DNA of 55,091 nt from Clostridiales bacterium (GTDB lineage: Bacteria > Bacillota > Clostridia > Saccharofermentanales > Saccharofermentanaceae): positions 1 through 55,091 of the forward strand of contig JAFWPB010000050.1 of assembly GCA_017545245.1 (NCBI GenBank). The letters run 5' to 3'. Positions within the stretch are counted from its first letter, which is position 1; every line of letters begins with the position of its first letter. Below, piece after piece: positions 24,514-32,774 of this stretch. The notes below the pieces were generated by a model. The model made no database searches and was not told the origin of the DNA. It saw only the letters and a list, made by a program, of their open reading frames with translations. A program made the translations under genes and the position numbers.

Positions 24514-27321
24514 CTAAACCTCCTCGCTTTTCTTGCTATCTTGCGTTGCTGCTTCTACTTTTTCCGTATCAGTTCCTTCCGCCTTTGCTTCCACAATGTT
24601 CTTGTTTTTCTTCAGCATGACGAAGGAAAGGAGAACAAATGCCATCAGGCCGATTCCGCTGGCCAGAAATCCCGGCTTCCATCCAGGGGGAGTGAAGCGG
24701 AGCTCGATCGTGTGGGAGCCTGCGGAAAGCGGAATGCTGACAAATGCATCCTGATAAGAAACGATTTCTGTCTTCTGACCATCGACTGTCGCGCTCCAGC
24801 CCTTTTCGAACGGAATCGATGTAAAGAGCATCTTGTCCGTGTCAGAAGTGGTCTTGACGACGACATGGCCGTTCTTGACCGAGACGTCGTCGAGTCCTTG
24901 TCGGAGCGCAGTCGTCTGCTTGGAGATGTTTTCTGTATTGCAGTAAGCAAAGATCGGTGCGAAGGAAGCATAAATGTCTTGCGTCGTCCGGATCTCCACC
25001 TTGATTTCTCTGCCCTGCTGGAATGCGCCCAGGTTGACGATCTGGCTGTAATAGGATGCAGAATCCTGTCCGCATACAAGTTCATCGTCCACATAGACTT
25101 CGGAAACGCACTGCAGGAAGAGATACGGAATAACCATATAAAGCGGCTTGTCCGATTCGATCTTGATCTTCGTTCGAAGTACCATCGGGCTCTTTGTGTT
25201 GTTTCTGAGATAATACTGAAGTGCACTCGACTTCGTATTCTTCGTCTCGTAATTCAGTTCGTTTTCAACATAATCGCCTGCCGTGATATCTTCACTTGGC
25301 TGAATGTCTGTCTTCTCGCCGTTCTTGACTTCCCACTCTGCATTGAATGTATCGTAGAGGTCGGAAGCGTCCACACCGGAAAGAGACGTGATCCACTTTT
25401 CCTGGAATTCGAAGTAGTCTTTCTTCTGGTCGTCTTTTTCCAGCTGATATCCGTCAAAAGAATATGCATCGGCCGAGGCGAGAAACGCGATCGGCATCGC
25501 TTCTTTATTTTCGTAGAGGTAATAGTTTCCGACATTGAACTTGTACGGCATATCTTTCAGGTCGTGATCGGTCGAAATGATATAACGTACGCCCAGCAGG
25601 GTGTCTGTCGGGAATATGCTGAACTGGTGCTCGATGCAGAAATAGTTGTAATTCATCTCATAGCCCAGCTGCTTGAGAAAGTGGTTGTTGCGCTTGTTCG
25701 ACATGGAAGCAAAAATGCTGATGCCGTGCTTATTTGTATAGAACGCCAGAGTATTTCCGCGGATGAAGGTATGCCACGGGGAATGGATCTCGGAACGGTA
25801 CCAGCCGGAAGCGTCTTCCTGTTTTGCGAGCGTCTGCAGATCATCGATCATGTCAACATATTCATCGGCATCTTTTCTTCCACTAAATACCGACGGCATA
25901 TAGCAACGCGGATTCATGACAACAATTTCAACCAGGATGACCGCAACGAGAAGCAGTGTTCCAATACGCTTGAGATTGGCAATCTCCTCCGGCCATGTCT
26001 TCAGCGTCTTTCCGTAGAACAATACGCAGATCAGGAAAGAGAGCGCCAATGTGGCAAAGAACGTGCTGTCCTCTTTTCCCATCTGCCCGAAACTCTGGGA
26101 GATGGAGGCAATGCCGACGATGATGCCCCAGGAGAGGAAGAAATACTTTCTTTCCACCCCATTGATGTGCAGATACGAGTAAAAAGCAACCAGTACCATA
26201 ACGAAAGAAAGCAGATAGGAATAACGGTATCCGAACCAGTTTGGTGTATCGAAAAGATGCCATGCCAGATTCAGAAGCGGGAAATGGAATGACAACACGG
26301 CAAATCCAAAGGCCAGTGCTACGCCGAACTTGAGTTTCTTGTTGATCTGCTTATTGAAGAAAAAGAGGATGCAGAGGAACAGAACTGCCAGGCCGCCGAA
26401 AATGTACGGCAGGTTCTTGGACAGGTCTCCGACTCCCGTTTCGAGGAACTGGTCAAAAAGGGAGATGAGTTTAAAGTTCGGGTTCATGGTCATGGATGCC
26501 GACTTCGTCAGGTCGCCGTTTCCGAGCGTATCCAGCGCCGCCGGAATCAGGATGCACGCACTCATCATACCCGCTACAACGGCAGACAGTATGAAAGAGC
26601 CGACTTTCTTGGCACCGTCATTTCCCTTCTCTTTGGCAAAAGCACCCTTGTACCACATGTAAGAGAGCAGATAGAGGAAGGAAAAGATACCGATCATGTA
26701 GGCCATGTAATAGCCGGATACAAACAGGATAAAGAGTACCAGCGTCAGCTTCGGCCAGGTTCTTCTATCTTCCACGAACTTCTCCGTCAGAAGGATAAGA
26801 AGCGGAAGGATGGCGAATCCGTCCAGCCACATGATGTTGAACATGAAGATGATCGCGAAAGAACAAAGCGGATACATCAGTCCGAAGAGAACGCTCATCC
26901 AGTCTTTCGATTTGAATTTTCTGTCTAAAAGCCATGTCATGAAAGCGCCGGCAAAGGCGAGCTTTACACTGATCAGGATCGTGATGGATTCCTGAAGGCG
27001 GGTTGCCGGGAACAGGAAAACCAGGAAACTGAGCGGGCTTGAAAGGTAATAGGCAAAGACACCCAACGTGTTCTGTCCCAGGCCCAGGCTCTGGGAATAA
27101 AGGAGCGACTGTCCGCTCTTAAGTGCATTTTTATAACCGATCAGATAAGGGCCATACTGTGCGCCGAGGTCGGAAGTCAGGATATTTCTGGGTCCGAACG
27201 GAGTGATCTGGTTGATCGCAAACACGGCAAACATGGCAATAAGTGTCGCAAAGAAAGCAACCAGAGGTCGAAGATCGATATTCCTCTTTCTGGACGATTC
27301 CAAGGATGTTTTCTCAATCAT
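24514..27321 (-). CDS. YfhO family membrane glycosyltransferase (second copy)
   Basis: A 935-residue protein of the YfhO family, thought to be GT-C glycosyltransferases that move a sugar from an undecaprenyl-phosphate carrier to an envelope polymer outside the membrane; in Bacillus subtilis YfhO works with the GT2 enzyme CsbB on lipoteichoic acid. About 12 hydrophobic segments fill the first 470 residues, including the extracytoplasmic ILTSDLGAQYGPYL and YYLSSPLSFL motifs near the N-terminus. A long soluble part of about 400 residues follows, then a final membrane helix (GFLASGIGLMAFVLLSFVML) and a charged tail. Its start overlaps the upstream YfhO gene by four bases. The two copies are collinear paralogues. 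Confidence 0.88.
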   Translation of the reverse strand: MIEKTSLESSRKRNIDLRPLVAFFATLIAMFAVFAINQITPFGPRNILTSDLGAQYGPYLIGYKNALKSGQSLLYSQSLGLGQNTLGVFAYYLSSPLSFLVFLFPATRLQESITILISVKLAFAGAFMTWLLDRKFKSKDWMSVLFGLMYPLCSFAIIFMFNIMWLDGFAILPLLILLTEKFVEDRRTWPKLTLVLFILFVSGYYMAYMIGIFSFLYLLSYMWYKGAFAKEKGNDGAKKVGSFILSAVVAGMMSACILIPAALDTLGNGDLTKSASMTMNPNFKLISLFDQFLETGVGDLSKNLPYIFGGLAVLFLCILFFFNKQINKKLKFGVALAFGFAVLSFHFPLLNLAWHLFDTPNWFGYRYSYLLSFVMVLVAFYSYLHINGVERKYFFLSWGIIVGIASISQSFGQMGKEDSTFFATLALSFLICVLFYGKTLKTWPEEIANLKRIGTLLLVAVILVEIVVMNPRCYMPSVFSGRKDADEYVDMIDDLQTLAKQEDASGWYRSEIHSPWHTFIRGNTLAFYTNKHGISIFASMSNKRNNHFLKQLGYEMNYNYFCIEHQFSIFPTDTLLGVRYIISTDHDLKDMPYKFNVGNYYLYENKEAMPIAFLASADAYSFDGYQLEKDDQKKDYFEFQEKWITSLSGVDASDLYDTFNAEWEVKNGEKTDIQPSEDITAGDYVENELNYETKNTKSSALQYYLRNNTKSPMVLRTKIKIESDKPLYMVIPYLFLQCVSEVYVDDELVCGQDSASYYSQIVNLGAFQQGREIKVEIRTTQDIYASFAPIFAYCNTENISKQTTALRQGLDDVSVKNGHVVVKTTSDTDKMLFTSIPFEKGWSATVDGQKTEIVSYQDAFVSIPLSAGSHTIELRFTPPGWKPGFLASGIGLMAFVLLSFVMLKKNKNIVEAKAEGTDTEKVEAATQDSKKSEEV

Positions 27322-30083
27322 TTCAAATCTCCTGTCACTTTTTCATTCTTTGCGCCTGATGTGTGCTTCTTTCTCAAAACGAGCGCAACTACGGCGCCGG
27401 ATAATAATCCCACGACACTGATTATAACACCAATTGAGCCTCCTGGGAGGGAGAATTCCATCGCAATCTGATGTGTGCCTTCCGGAACGACGAAACTGAC
27501 GAAAGCATCCTGATAGGAAAGCACATCCACTTTCTTTCCATCTACGGTCACGCGCCAGTTCTTTTCAAAAGGAATAGTCGTGATCACGAGGCTTTCTTTC
27601 TCTGTTTCTGCAGAAAAAGAAACGCGGCCGTCTTTTACTTCAGTTACCGTGACGCCTTGCTTCAGAAGGTTCATCTGCTCCGAAAGCACTGCGCGGTCAA
27701 CATATGCAAGTCGGGGTGACAGGCACGCGAAAAGGTCTTCGTTGGAACGGATCTCAATCTGCACATCCATTCCTGCTTCAAAAGTTCCAAGGTCAATGAT
27801 CACCGAGTAATTGGAGGAAGCCTCCTCTTCAAAGACCTTCTGTCCGTTGCAGTAGACCGAATAAGGGAAACAACGCATCAGGAAAGGAACCGACAGATAC
27901 AGGGGTGAGTTCTTCTCCACTTTCACATTCGTGCGGAAGACCATCGGTGCTTTCTCGTTCGTGCGGATATAGTACTGGATACTCTCTGAATCCGATTTTT
28001 CGTTTTCCAGATTCATTGCGTCTTTATACTCAATTTCATCCAGTTCCAGATATTCAGAATCACATGGCGCCGGTTCGACGTTAATGAGTTCCCATTCCGG
28101 TTCGAATGTTGTGTACAGATCCTCCGCCGCTTTTCCCGTAAGAGATGTCAGCCATTTCTCCTGGAAAGCAAAGTAGTCTTTCGTGATATCATCTTTTTCC
28201 AGCTGATAGAAATCAAAAAGGTCTGCTTCTGTTTCGGCTATAAAAGCAATGCTTGCCGCGTCTGGATTCTGATACAACGCGTAGTGTTCTGCCGATGCGA
28301 CCTTCTCCATCGAAGTCTCGTCAGTATCGGTGGACAGAATGTAGCGGATGCCGAGAACCGAATCCGCAGGCAGGATCGGGAATGTGTGCTCGGCACTGAA
28401 ATAGTTGTAATTGACACGGTAACCAAGCTGCTTGAGGAAGCGTTGCTGTTTTTTATTTGACATGGATGAAAAACTGCTGATGCCGTTCGCGTCGATATAC
28501 GGCGCAAGGCTCAAGGAATCGATGTTTTTCCCCAGGCCGTCTTCCTGTTCCACTCTTGCCCAGGAAGTCCGGTCGATTGCATCGGAAAGGCCTTGAATCT
28601 CCTCGACCTGTGTGACAAAATCCTGATTCTTCTGCGCGTTACTGAAAAGATTGCCGACGGTCGTCTTCGGGTTAAGGAAGGCGATTTCTGCTACAAGGAT
28701 CAGTACCAGAAGCGGAGTCTCGATCTGCTTGAGATTGCCAATGGCATCCGGCCACTTCTCTTTCGTACTGCCCCACAGGAAAAGAAGGATCGCAGCCGAG
28801 AAGGCAATCGTCTGATAGTAAAGGGAATTCTCCTGCGCGGAAAACCTCTCGATCAGGACCAGGAGCAGGAACACGATCCCCGCAGTCCACGCAAAATCCC
28901 TGTTCGCCAGTGCTTTTCGATGCAAATACGAATAAAAAGCTATTAGGATCATGCCGAAAGTCAGTATGTAGGAATAGCGGTGCATGTACCAGTTCGGTTC
29001 ATCAAAAAGCTGCCAAGCGATATCCAGCGGGGGAAGCATGAATGACAGAACGCCGAGTCCAAGAGCAATCCCGCACCATCTCTTGAGTCGGGAGGAGATT
29101 TCTTTGTTTTTGAAGAAGAGGATCACAAGGAACAGCGTCGCCAGATCCGCATAGATGAATGGAGGGTTGTCGGCGATGTCGGTAAGTCTTGTGAGGAAAA
29201 GCTGCGGCAGGAAGCTGATCAGCGAGAAGTTCGGAATGACCGAAGGCGTAGTCGCGGCAGAGTGATCGGCGTTATAGATCGTATCCAGTCCTGCCGGAAT
29301 CAGCATTGCGGCACAGACCATCGCAGCAAACACAGCCGCAAGAACGAAAAGGCCGAGTACTTTTGCTCCGGAAGGATCCCGGTCTTTCGAGAAGAATCCT
29401 TCGTAATCGAGAAGCGCGATCAGATAGAAGAAGGAAAAAACGCCCACCATGTAGGCCATGTAATAGCCGGATACAAAAAGAATGGTCAGGACGATAAAGA
29501 CTTTCCACCATTGGCGGGTGTCTTTTCGGAACTGTTCGATCACCAGGATTACCAGTGGCAGCAGTGCGAAGCCGTCCAGCCACATGAAATTCATCATGAA
29601 TACCAAGGCAAATGAGCAAAGTGCGTAGATCGATCCGAAAAGAATGCTCATCTTTGTCTTGTCTTGAAAGCGCTTGTCCAAAAGCCAGGTCATAAAGGCG
29701 CCGGCTAAGGAAAGCTTCAATGTAATGATCACGACGATAGCGTCAGAAATATGCGATACCGGGAAAAGTAGCGCAACCAGATTAATCGGGCTGGAGAGAT
29801 AGTAGGCGAAGATTCCCAGATAGTTCTTTCCCATTCCGATCTGGAAAGAATAGGTCAGGCTTCTTCCGTGCAATATGCTGTTCCGAAGCGAAACCAGAAA
29901 TGGCGCATACTGTGCGCTCAGATCCGAAATCAGTACACTCTTTCCACTTGTTCCGCTGAAGGGGGAGATTCCTGAGAAAAAGAAGATCATGAAAAGGAAT
30001 GCCATCGTGGCAAAAAACGAGATCAATGGGCGGGTATTCCATTTTCTTTCTCTACTCGTCTCGATCGCGTCTCTTTCAATCAT
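27318..30083 (-). CDS. YfhO family membrane glycosyltransferase (first copy)
   Basis: A 921-residue paralogue of the protein at 24514-27321 with the same plan: many membrane helices over the first half (SVLISDLSAQYAPFL, GIFAYYLSSPINLVALLFP near the start), a soluble beta-rich part, a last membrane helix (SIGVIISVVGLLSGAVVALVL) and a short basic tail. The conserved SDL-x2-QY segment carries the acidic residue expected of a GT-C catalytic loop. It is first in the operon, has AAGGAG upstream of its ATG, and is driven by the promoter at 30120-30148, back to back with a GT2 gene that probably makes its lipid-linked sugar donor. Tandem copies may differ in acceptor or donor. Confidence 0.88.
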   Translation of the reverse strand: MIERDAIETSRERKWNTRPLISFFATMAFLFMIFFFSGISPFSGTSGKSVLISDLSAQYAPFLVSLRNSILHGRSLTYSFQIGMGKNYLGIFAYYLSSPINLVALLFPVSHISDAIVVIITLKLSLAGAFMTWLLDKRFQDKTKMSILFGSIYALCSFALVFMMNFMWLDGFALLPLVILVIEQFRKDTRQWWKVFIVLTILFVSGYYMAYMVGVFSFFYLIALLDYEGFFSKDRDPSGAKVLGLFVLAAVFAAMVCAAMLIPAGLDTIYNADHSAATTPSVIPNFSLISFLPQLFLTRLTDIADNPPFIYADLATLFLVILFFKNKEISSRLKRWCGIALGLGVLSFMLPPLDIAWQLFDEPNWYMHRYSYILTFGMILIAFYSYLHRKALANRDFAWTAGIVFLLLVLIERFSAQENSLYYQTIAFSAAILLFLWGSTKEKWPDAIGNLKQIETPLLVLILVAEIAFLNPKTTVGNLFSNAQKNQDFVTQVEEIQGLSDAIDRTSWARVEQEDGLGKNIDSLSLAPYIDANGISSFSSMSNKKQQRFLKQLGYRVNYNYFSAEHTFPILPADSVLGIRYILSTDTDETSMEKVASAEHYALYQNPDAASIAFIAETEADLFDFYQLEKDDITKDYFAFQEKWLTSLTGKAAEDLYTTFEPEWELINVEPAPCDSEYLELDEIEYKDAMNLENEKSDSESIQYYIRTNEKAPMVFRTNVKVEKNSPLYLSVPFLMRCFPYSVYCNGQKVFEEEASSNYSVIIDLGTFEAGMDVQIEIRSNEDLFACLSPRLAYVDRAVLSEQMNLLKQGVTVTEVKDGRVSFSAETEKESLVITTIPFEKNWRVTVDGKKVDVLSYQDAFVSFVVPEGTHQIAMEFSLPGGSIGVIISVVGLLSGAVVALVLRKKHTSGAKNEKVTGDLK

Positions 30084-30119
30084 ACACAGTGACTCCTTGT
30101 CCTTCTCACTTCTTACAGC

Positions 30120-30148
30120 ATAATATCACAAATGCCCTATGTTTCCAA
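30120..30148 (-). promoter_or_regulatory. Promoter of the yfhO-mutase operon
   Basis: Leftward TTGGAA (30143-30148), a 17-base spacer and TATTAT (30120-30125) lie 36 bases ahead of the first YfhO start. For the divergent GT2 gene only a TATACT at 30191-30196 without a good -35 is visible. Confidence 0.6.
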
Positions 30149-30244
30149 AGAATTCACGTTTTTCTGCATACGAAAGATCGCGGAATGTAGTATACTTAAT
30201 ATTACTAAGAAAAAATTTCCTGCCCGGTGCAGATGAGGTGTTTC

Positions 30245-31198
30245 ATGCTGATCAGTCTTTTGGTTCCATGTTATAACGAAGAAGAGGCTCTTCCGTTCTT
30301 ATACGAGGCTCTTGGCAAAGTATTGGGTGAATGCCCCCAGTACGAATTCGAGCTGATTTTTGTAAATGACGGGAGCCGGGATAAAACATTATCTCTTCTG
30401 AAAGATCTGGCTTCAAAAGATTCGCGTGTCCACTATATTTCCTTTTCCCGTAACTTTGGAAAAGAAGCCGCCATGTATGCCGGTCTCTCTGCTGCCAAGG
30501 GTGAATGGGTCGGATTATTGGATGCCGATATGCAGGATCCGCCGTCTTTACTCCCTCAGATGTTCGAGATGCTCGAAAAGGACGAGTGCGACATCGTCGC
30601 GACACGCCGTGTATCCCGAAAAGGGGAACCGCCGATTCGAAGCTGGTTTGCACGCCGTTTCTATCACCTGATCAATCGTTTTACTGACGTTGAGATCGTT
30701 GATGGCGCCAGAGATTTCCGCGTAATGCGTCGTCCGGTCGTTGATGCGATCCTTTCTCTGGGTGAACGTCAGCGATTCAGCAAAGGTATTTTCGCCTGGG
30801 TAGGGTTCCGCACCAAGTGGCTCGAATTTGAAAATGTCGAGCGTATCGCCGGAGAAACAAAGTGGTCCTTCTGGAAACTCTTCCGCTATGCGATCGAGGG
30901 TATCGTTTCCTTTACCACTGCACCTCTCCGTATCGCGACCTTCACAGGTTTTTTCCTTTCCTTCGCCGCTTTTGCGTATTTGGTTTACTACTTCATCCAC
31001 GCAATCATCTACCGAATCTGGGATAAGGTAGCCGGTTATCCGTCCTTGCTCTCATTCATGCTCTTCATCGGCGGTATGGTCCTCATGGCTCTCGGCGTCA
31101 TTGGAGAATATCTCGCCAAGACGTATATTGAAGTAAAACGCCGTCCACTGTATGTCATCGCAGAAGATAACAAAAAAGAAGAGGGCGAGAAGAAATAA
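30245..31198 (+). CDS. GT2 glycosyltransferase, DPM1/CsbB/GtrB type
   Basis: Probably forms undecaprenyl-phosphate-linked sugar at the inner face of the membrane. In 317 residues it has the GT-A fold start LLVPCYNEEEALPFLYEAL, the metal-binding DADMQDPP at about residues 96-103, the VDGARDFRVMRR and GERQRFSKGIFAWVGF segments typical of the polyprenyl-phosphate glycosyltransferases, two C-terminal membrane helices, and the KRRPLYVI tail motif. The start at 30245 follows GAGGTG by five bases; a GTG at 30227 and an ATG at 30233 are further upstream in frame. It is divergent from the two YfhO genes, which mirrors the CsbB-YfhO partnership. A long imperfect inverted repeat begins inside its last codons. 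The sugar is not deducible. Confidence 0.92.
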   Translation: MLISLLVPCYNEEEALPFLYEALGKVLGECPQYEFELIFVNDGSRDKTLSLLKDLASKDSRVHYISFSRNFGKEAAMYAGLSAAKGEWVGLLDADMQDPPSLLPQMFEMLEKDECDIVATRRVSRKGEPPIRSWFARRFYHLINRFTDVEIVDGARDFRVMRRPVVDAILSLGERQRFSKGIFAWVGFRTKWLEFENVERIAGETKWSFWKLFRYAIEGIVSFTTAPLRIATFTGFFLSFAAFAYLVYYFIHAIIYRIWDKVAGYPSLLSFMLFIGGMVLMALGVIGEYLAKTYIEVKRRPLYVIAEDNKKEEGEKK

Positions 31199-31320
31199 TT
31201 GAATTGCAAAATGAAGAATCCTCCGTTGCTGGTCCTCGGCTAAAGCCTGCGGAATCGCACCGGAGGATTTTCTTTTTTGCAATAGACGGTTTACCTCGCC
31301 CTCTTCTTATTGTTTTTCCG
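31171..31320. repeat. Long imperfect inverted repeat ending the GT2 gene
   Basis: Arms of about 55 bases match in inverted orientation: AAGAAGAGGGCGAG, then ATTGCAAAA, then AATCCTCCG on the left, and their complements in reverse order on the right (CGGAGGATT, TTTTGCAAT, CTCGCCCTCTTCTT). Short mismatched stretches separate the blocks and about 35 bases form the loop. The left arm starts within the last codons of the GT2 gene. Confidence 0.75.
31204..31281 (+). terminator. Terminator of the GT2 gene
   Basis: AATCCTCCG (31217-31225) pairs with CGGAGGATT (31261-31269) and the rightward transcript continues TTCTTTTTT. The inner loop can form a small GGC/GCC hairpin. The stem is the core of the larger inverted repeat. 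Confidence 0.65.
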
Positions 31321-31352
31321 TTCAGACTGTACACTTAGTTTTATCGAAATAA

Positions 31353-31377
31353 AAATGCCCCTGGCGTAGGGGCATTT
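31353..31377 (-). terminator. Terminator of the cyclophilin gene
   Basis: AAATGCCCC (31353-31361) pairs perfectly with GGGGCATTT (31369-31377) around a seven-base loop. Leftwards it continues as TTATTTCG, rightwards as ATT, so it mainly serves the leftward gene 22 bases away. Confidence 0.8.
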
Positions 31378-31399
31378 ATTACTCGATAAAAGCTGAAAA

Positions 31400-31885
31400 T
31401 TACTTCTGTACTGTAACTTTCTTCATCTTCTGTTCCTGAAGCGGTCTGTCGCCGCGATCTGTCGGAGTAGAAGCGATCTCATCTACAACTTCGATACCTT
31501 CGATGATTCTTCCGAAAGCAGCGTAGTTACCGTCGAGGAACGGGCCGTCTTCGTGCATGATGAAGAACTGGGATCCGGCAGAGTTCGGGTCTCCGGCGCG
31601 AGCCATGGAGAGTACGCCGCGCTCATGGGACAGGTTGTTCTCTACACCGTTTGCGCGGAACTCGCCCTTGATATGATGGCCCGGGCCACCCATTCCTGTA
31701 CCTGTCGGATCACCGCCCTGGATCATGAATCCAGAGATAACACGGTGGAAGATAAGTCCGTCATAAAAACCTTTCTCAGCAAGGTCGATAAAATTCTGTA
31801 CACTGATCGGCGCAACATCCGGATACAGTTCCAGCTTCATGATGCCGCCGTTTTCCATCTCAATGGTTACGATTGGATTTGCCAT
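31400..31885 (-). CDS. Peptidyl-prolyl cis-trans isomerase (cyclophilin)
   Basis: A 161-residue cytoplasmic cyclophilin that speeds isomerisation of peptide bonds before proline. The core motifs FHRVISGFMIQGGDPTGTG, GVLSMARAGDPNSAGSQFF and FGRIIEGIEVVDEI are intact and include the catalytic Arg in FHRV. There is no signal peptide. I place the start at 31885, eight bases after AAGGAG; the frame extends 27 codons further upstream without a site, across the promoter at 31949-31977 and into truA. Confidence 0.94.
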   Translation of the reverse strand: MANPIVTIEMENGGIMKLELYPDVAPISVQNFIDLAEKGFYDGLIFHRVISGFMIQGGDPTGTGMGGPGHHIKGEFRANGVENNLSHERGVLSMARAGDPNSAGSQFFIMHEDGPFLDGNYAAFGRIIEGIEVVDEIASTPTDRGDRPLQEQKMKKVTVQK

Positions 31886-31948
31886 ATTCAAATCTCCTTT
31901 TTGTTTAGTTTCTATCATCCTGTCGTTCCGACATGGATCACTCATTTG

Positions 31949-31977
31949 ATAGTACGGGAAAATCACGGGTTTGGCAA
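31949..31977 (-). promoter_or_regulatory. Promoter of the cyclophilin gene
   Basis: Leftward TTGCCA (31972-31977), a 17-base spacer and TACTAT (31949-31954) lie about 60 bases ahead of the start. The -35 lies inside the last truA codons. Confidence 0.55.
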
Positions 31978-32769
31978 GAAAGGATCATTCTCGTAGAACA
32001 CTTTCTCCAAGGTCAGTCCTTTTGCCGGCATCGTCTTCCCGGCTTCTTTTCGCGCGCCTTCCCCGGTAAGAAGTGTCTCGATTTCTTTCTTCGTCATCTT
32101 CCCCTGTCCAACATAAACAAGGCTTCCGGCCATGATCCTTACCATGTTGTAGAGGAATGACTCGCCTACCACAGTAATCTCGATCAGATCCTTGTCCTGC
32201 ACATTTCTCTCCACTCGCACTTCCTTCATCGTACGGATCGGACTGATGTCCGGCCCGCCCTGAGCACGGAAGGCCGAGAAATCATGTGTCCCGACAAAAG
32301 CCTGGGCTGCGTCGTGCATTGATTCCACATCCAGTTTTCCCGGTACAAAAGCTTCTGTGCGGCGATCGATGGCGGATGGCACATGCGCATTCCTTACGCG
32401 GTAGCAGTATCTTTTTCCTTTTGCATCAAATCGTGCATGAAAAGTATCCGGGACCACCCGTGCCGCCAGGACGACCAGGTCATCTTCCATGACTGCATTC
32501 AGCGCAAGCGGGATCTTGTCCTCCGGGATGGAAAAAGGAACGTCGACATGCGATACATGCGCACGTGCATGCACCCCGGAATCGGTCCTGCTGCACCCAT
32601 AAATACGACAAAAGCGCCCGTACACTTTTTCCACTGCTTCTTCCAGTGTCTGTTGTACGGAGCGCCCGTTATTCTGTCTTTGGAACCCGACAAAGTCTGT
32701 CCCGTCATATTCGGTCAGCAAAGCGATACGAATATCCGTATTCTCCTTTGTCTTCCCGCTGTCTGTCAT
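31963..32769 (-). CDS. truA: tRNA pseudouridine(38-40) synthase
   Basis: Converts uridines 38-40 of the tRNA anticodon stem to pseudouridine. The 268-residue protein has the catalytic Asp63 in CSRTDSGVHARAHV, plus YDGTDFVGFQRQ, LNAVMEDDLVVL and GESFLYNMVRIMAGSL, all standard for TruA. It begins five bases after the ROK kinase stop with a weak site, so translation is probably coupled. In many Bacillota truA follows ecfT near the ribosomal operons; here a ROK kinase is inserted between them. Confidence 0.96.
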   Translation of the reverse strand: MTDSGKTKENTDIRIALLTEYDGTDFVGFQRQNNGRSVQQTLEEAVEKVYGRFCRIYGCSRTDSGVHARAHVSHVDVPFSIPEDKIPLALNAVMEDDLVVLAARVVPDTFHARFDAKGKRYCYRVRNAHVPSAIDRRTEAFVPGKLDVESMHDAAQAFVGTHDFSAFRAQGGPDISPIRTMKEVRVERNVQDKDLIEITVVGESFLYNMVRIMAGSLVYVGQGKMTKKEIETLLTGEGARKEAGKTMPAKGLTLEKVFYENDPFLPNP

Positions 32770-32774
32770 CGTTT

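Noticed and set aside
22465..26292. Long plus-strand frames of about 580-610 codons opposite the mutase and YfhO genes
   Set aside because: They are antisense to genes with clear motifs, lack ribosome sites, and give Cys/His/Arg-rich sequence typical of shadow frames.
31052..31282. 76-codon leftward frame over the GT2 3' end
   Set aside because: It lies inside the inverted repeat and the GT2 coding end on the opposite strand, without a ribosome site.
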